Made by a program: the position numbers and the translations under genes. Below, piece after piece: positions 5,241-5,369 of a stretch of DNA of 5,369 nt; positions within the stretch are counted from its first letter, which is position 1, and each line of letters begins with the position of its first letter. The notes under the pieces were generated by a model. That model did not search any database. It was not told the origin of the DNA and worked only from the letters and a program-made list of their open reading frames with translations. Origin of the DNA: Muribaculaceae bacterium (GTDB lineage: Bacteria > Bacteroidota > Bacteroidia > Bacteroidales > Muribaculaceae). The stretch is from the NCBI GenBank assembly GCA_029060585.1, contig JAIDTS010000322.1, forward strand, positions 1-5,369. Reading direction: 5' to 3'.

Positions 5241-5295
5241 GGGCGAGCTTTGCCCGAAGTATGAAGTATAGAGTATTGGCGCGGAGCGCAGTATG
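5241..5295. repeat. REP-like repeat block, right flank of the module
   Basis: GGGC and GCCC bracket a small loop (5241-5255). Two tandem GAAGTAT heptamers (5256-5262 and 5263-5269), a degenerate GAGTATT (5271-5277) and the palindrome GCGC-GGA-GCGC (5279-5289) follow, running into AGTATG. The 11-mer GAGCGCAGTAT at 5284-5294 is identical to 2935-2945. The stretch between the promoter and this block (5151-5240) shows no gene or clear site. Confidence 0.6.
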
Positions 5296-5317
5296 ATACC
5301 TCCTATAATAAAGAAAG

Positions 5318-5360
5318 AAGGCAATCAGACGTGTCACCACTTTGCCGGTCTGATTGCCTT
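5318..5360 (-). terminator. Probable intrinsic terminator of a minus-strand gene outside the window
   Basis: AAGGCAATCAGAC (5318-5330) pairs perfectly over 13 bp with GTCTGATTGCCTT (5348-5360) around a 17-base loop. On the minus strand the stem is followed by the T-rich tail CTTTCTTTATTATAGG; on the plus strand the following bases are not T-rich. It therefore probably ends a leftward transcript from beyond the right edge and insulates the module promoter from it. Confidence 0.6.
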
Positions 5361-5369
5361 GGATACGTT

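Overview
The window looks like a chromosomal segment of a Bacteroidota bacterium, most likely order Bacteroidales. The best evidence is a promoter of the Bacteroidota type (a TAnnTTTG -7 box with an upstream TTG), start codons without Shine-Dalgarno sequences, and cell-surface sugar genes of the kind found in Bacteroidales capsule loci. The genus cannot be read from the sequence. All five genes lie on the minus strand, so transcription runs from right to left.

Left half (1-2603): two nucleotide-sugar genes of a surface polysaccharide or glycan locus. Transcribed first is a DegT/DnrJ/EryC1/StrS-family PLP aminotransferase (1248-2603). It is followed by a membrane-anchored FlaA1/CapD/PglF-type nucleotide-sugar dehydratase/epimerase, cut by the left window edge (1-1136). 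Such a pair normally converts a UDP-HexNAc to its 4-keto-6-deoxy form and then aminates it. The aminotransferase carries two adjacent arrays of 7-bp repeats inside its reading frame. The breaks in one array fall exactly where a pure repeat would give a stop codon. A related 7-bp pattern lies in the gap between the two genes.

Middle gap (2604-2949): no gene. It holds a 16-bp direct repeat, a strong hairpin and a REP-like repeat block.

Right half (2950-5124): a compact, AT-richer three-gene operon in the order small HNH nuclease, ABC/AAA-type ATPase, DUF4435 (TOPRIM-like) protein, with gaps of 2 and 4 bp. The ATPase plus DUF4435 pair resembles the PARIS anti-phage system (AriA/AriB). An ATPase with a small HNH protein recalls Septu (PtuA/PtuB). 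Having both putative effectors with one ATPase is the most interesting feature of the window and suggests a variant defence system. The promoter is covered by three alternating copies of an AATACTTTT motif that form two overlapping perfect palindromes, as expected of a tightly repressed operon.

Related repeats, including an identical 11-bp sequence in direct orientation, flank the three-gene block. Together with the change in base composition this suggests an acquired cassette next to the polysaccharide locus. The right end (5151-5369) holds the second repeat block and a hairpin that probably terminates a minus-strand gene lying outside the window.
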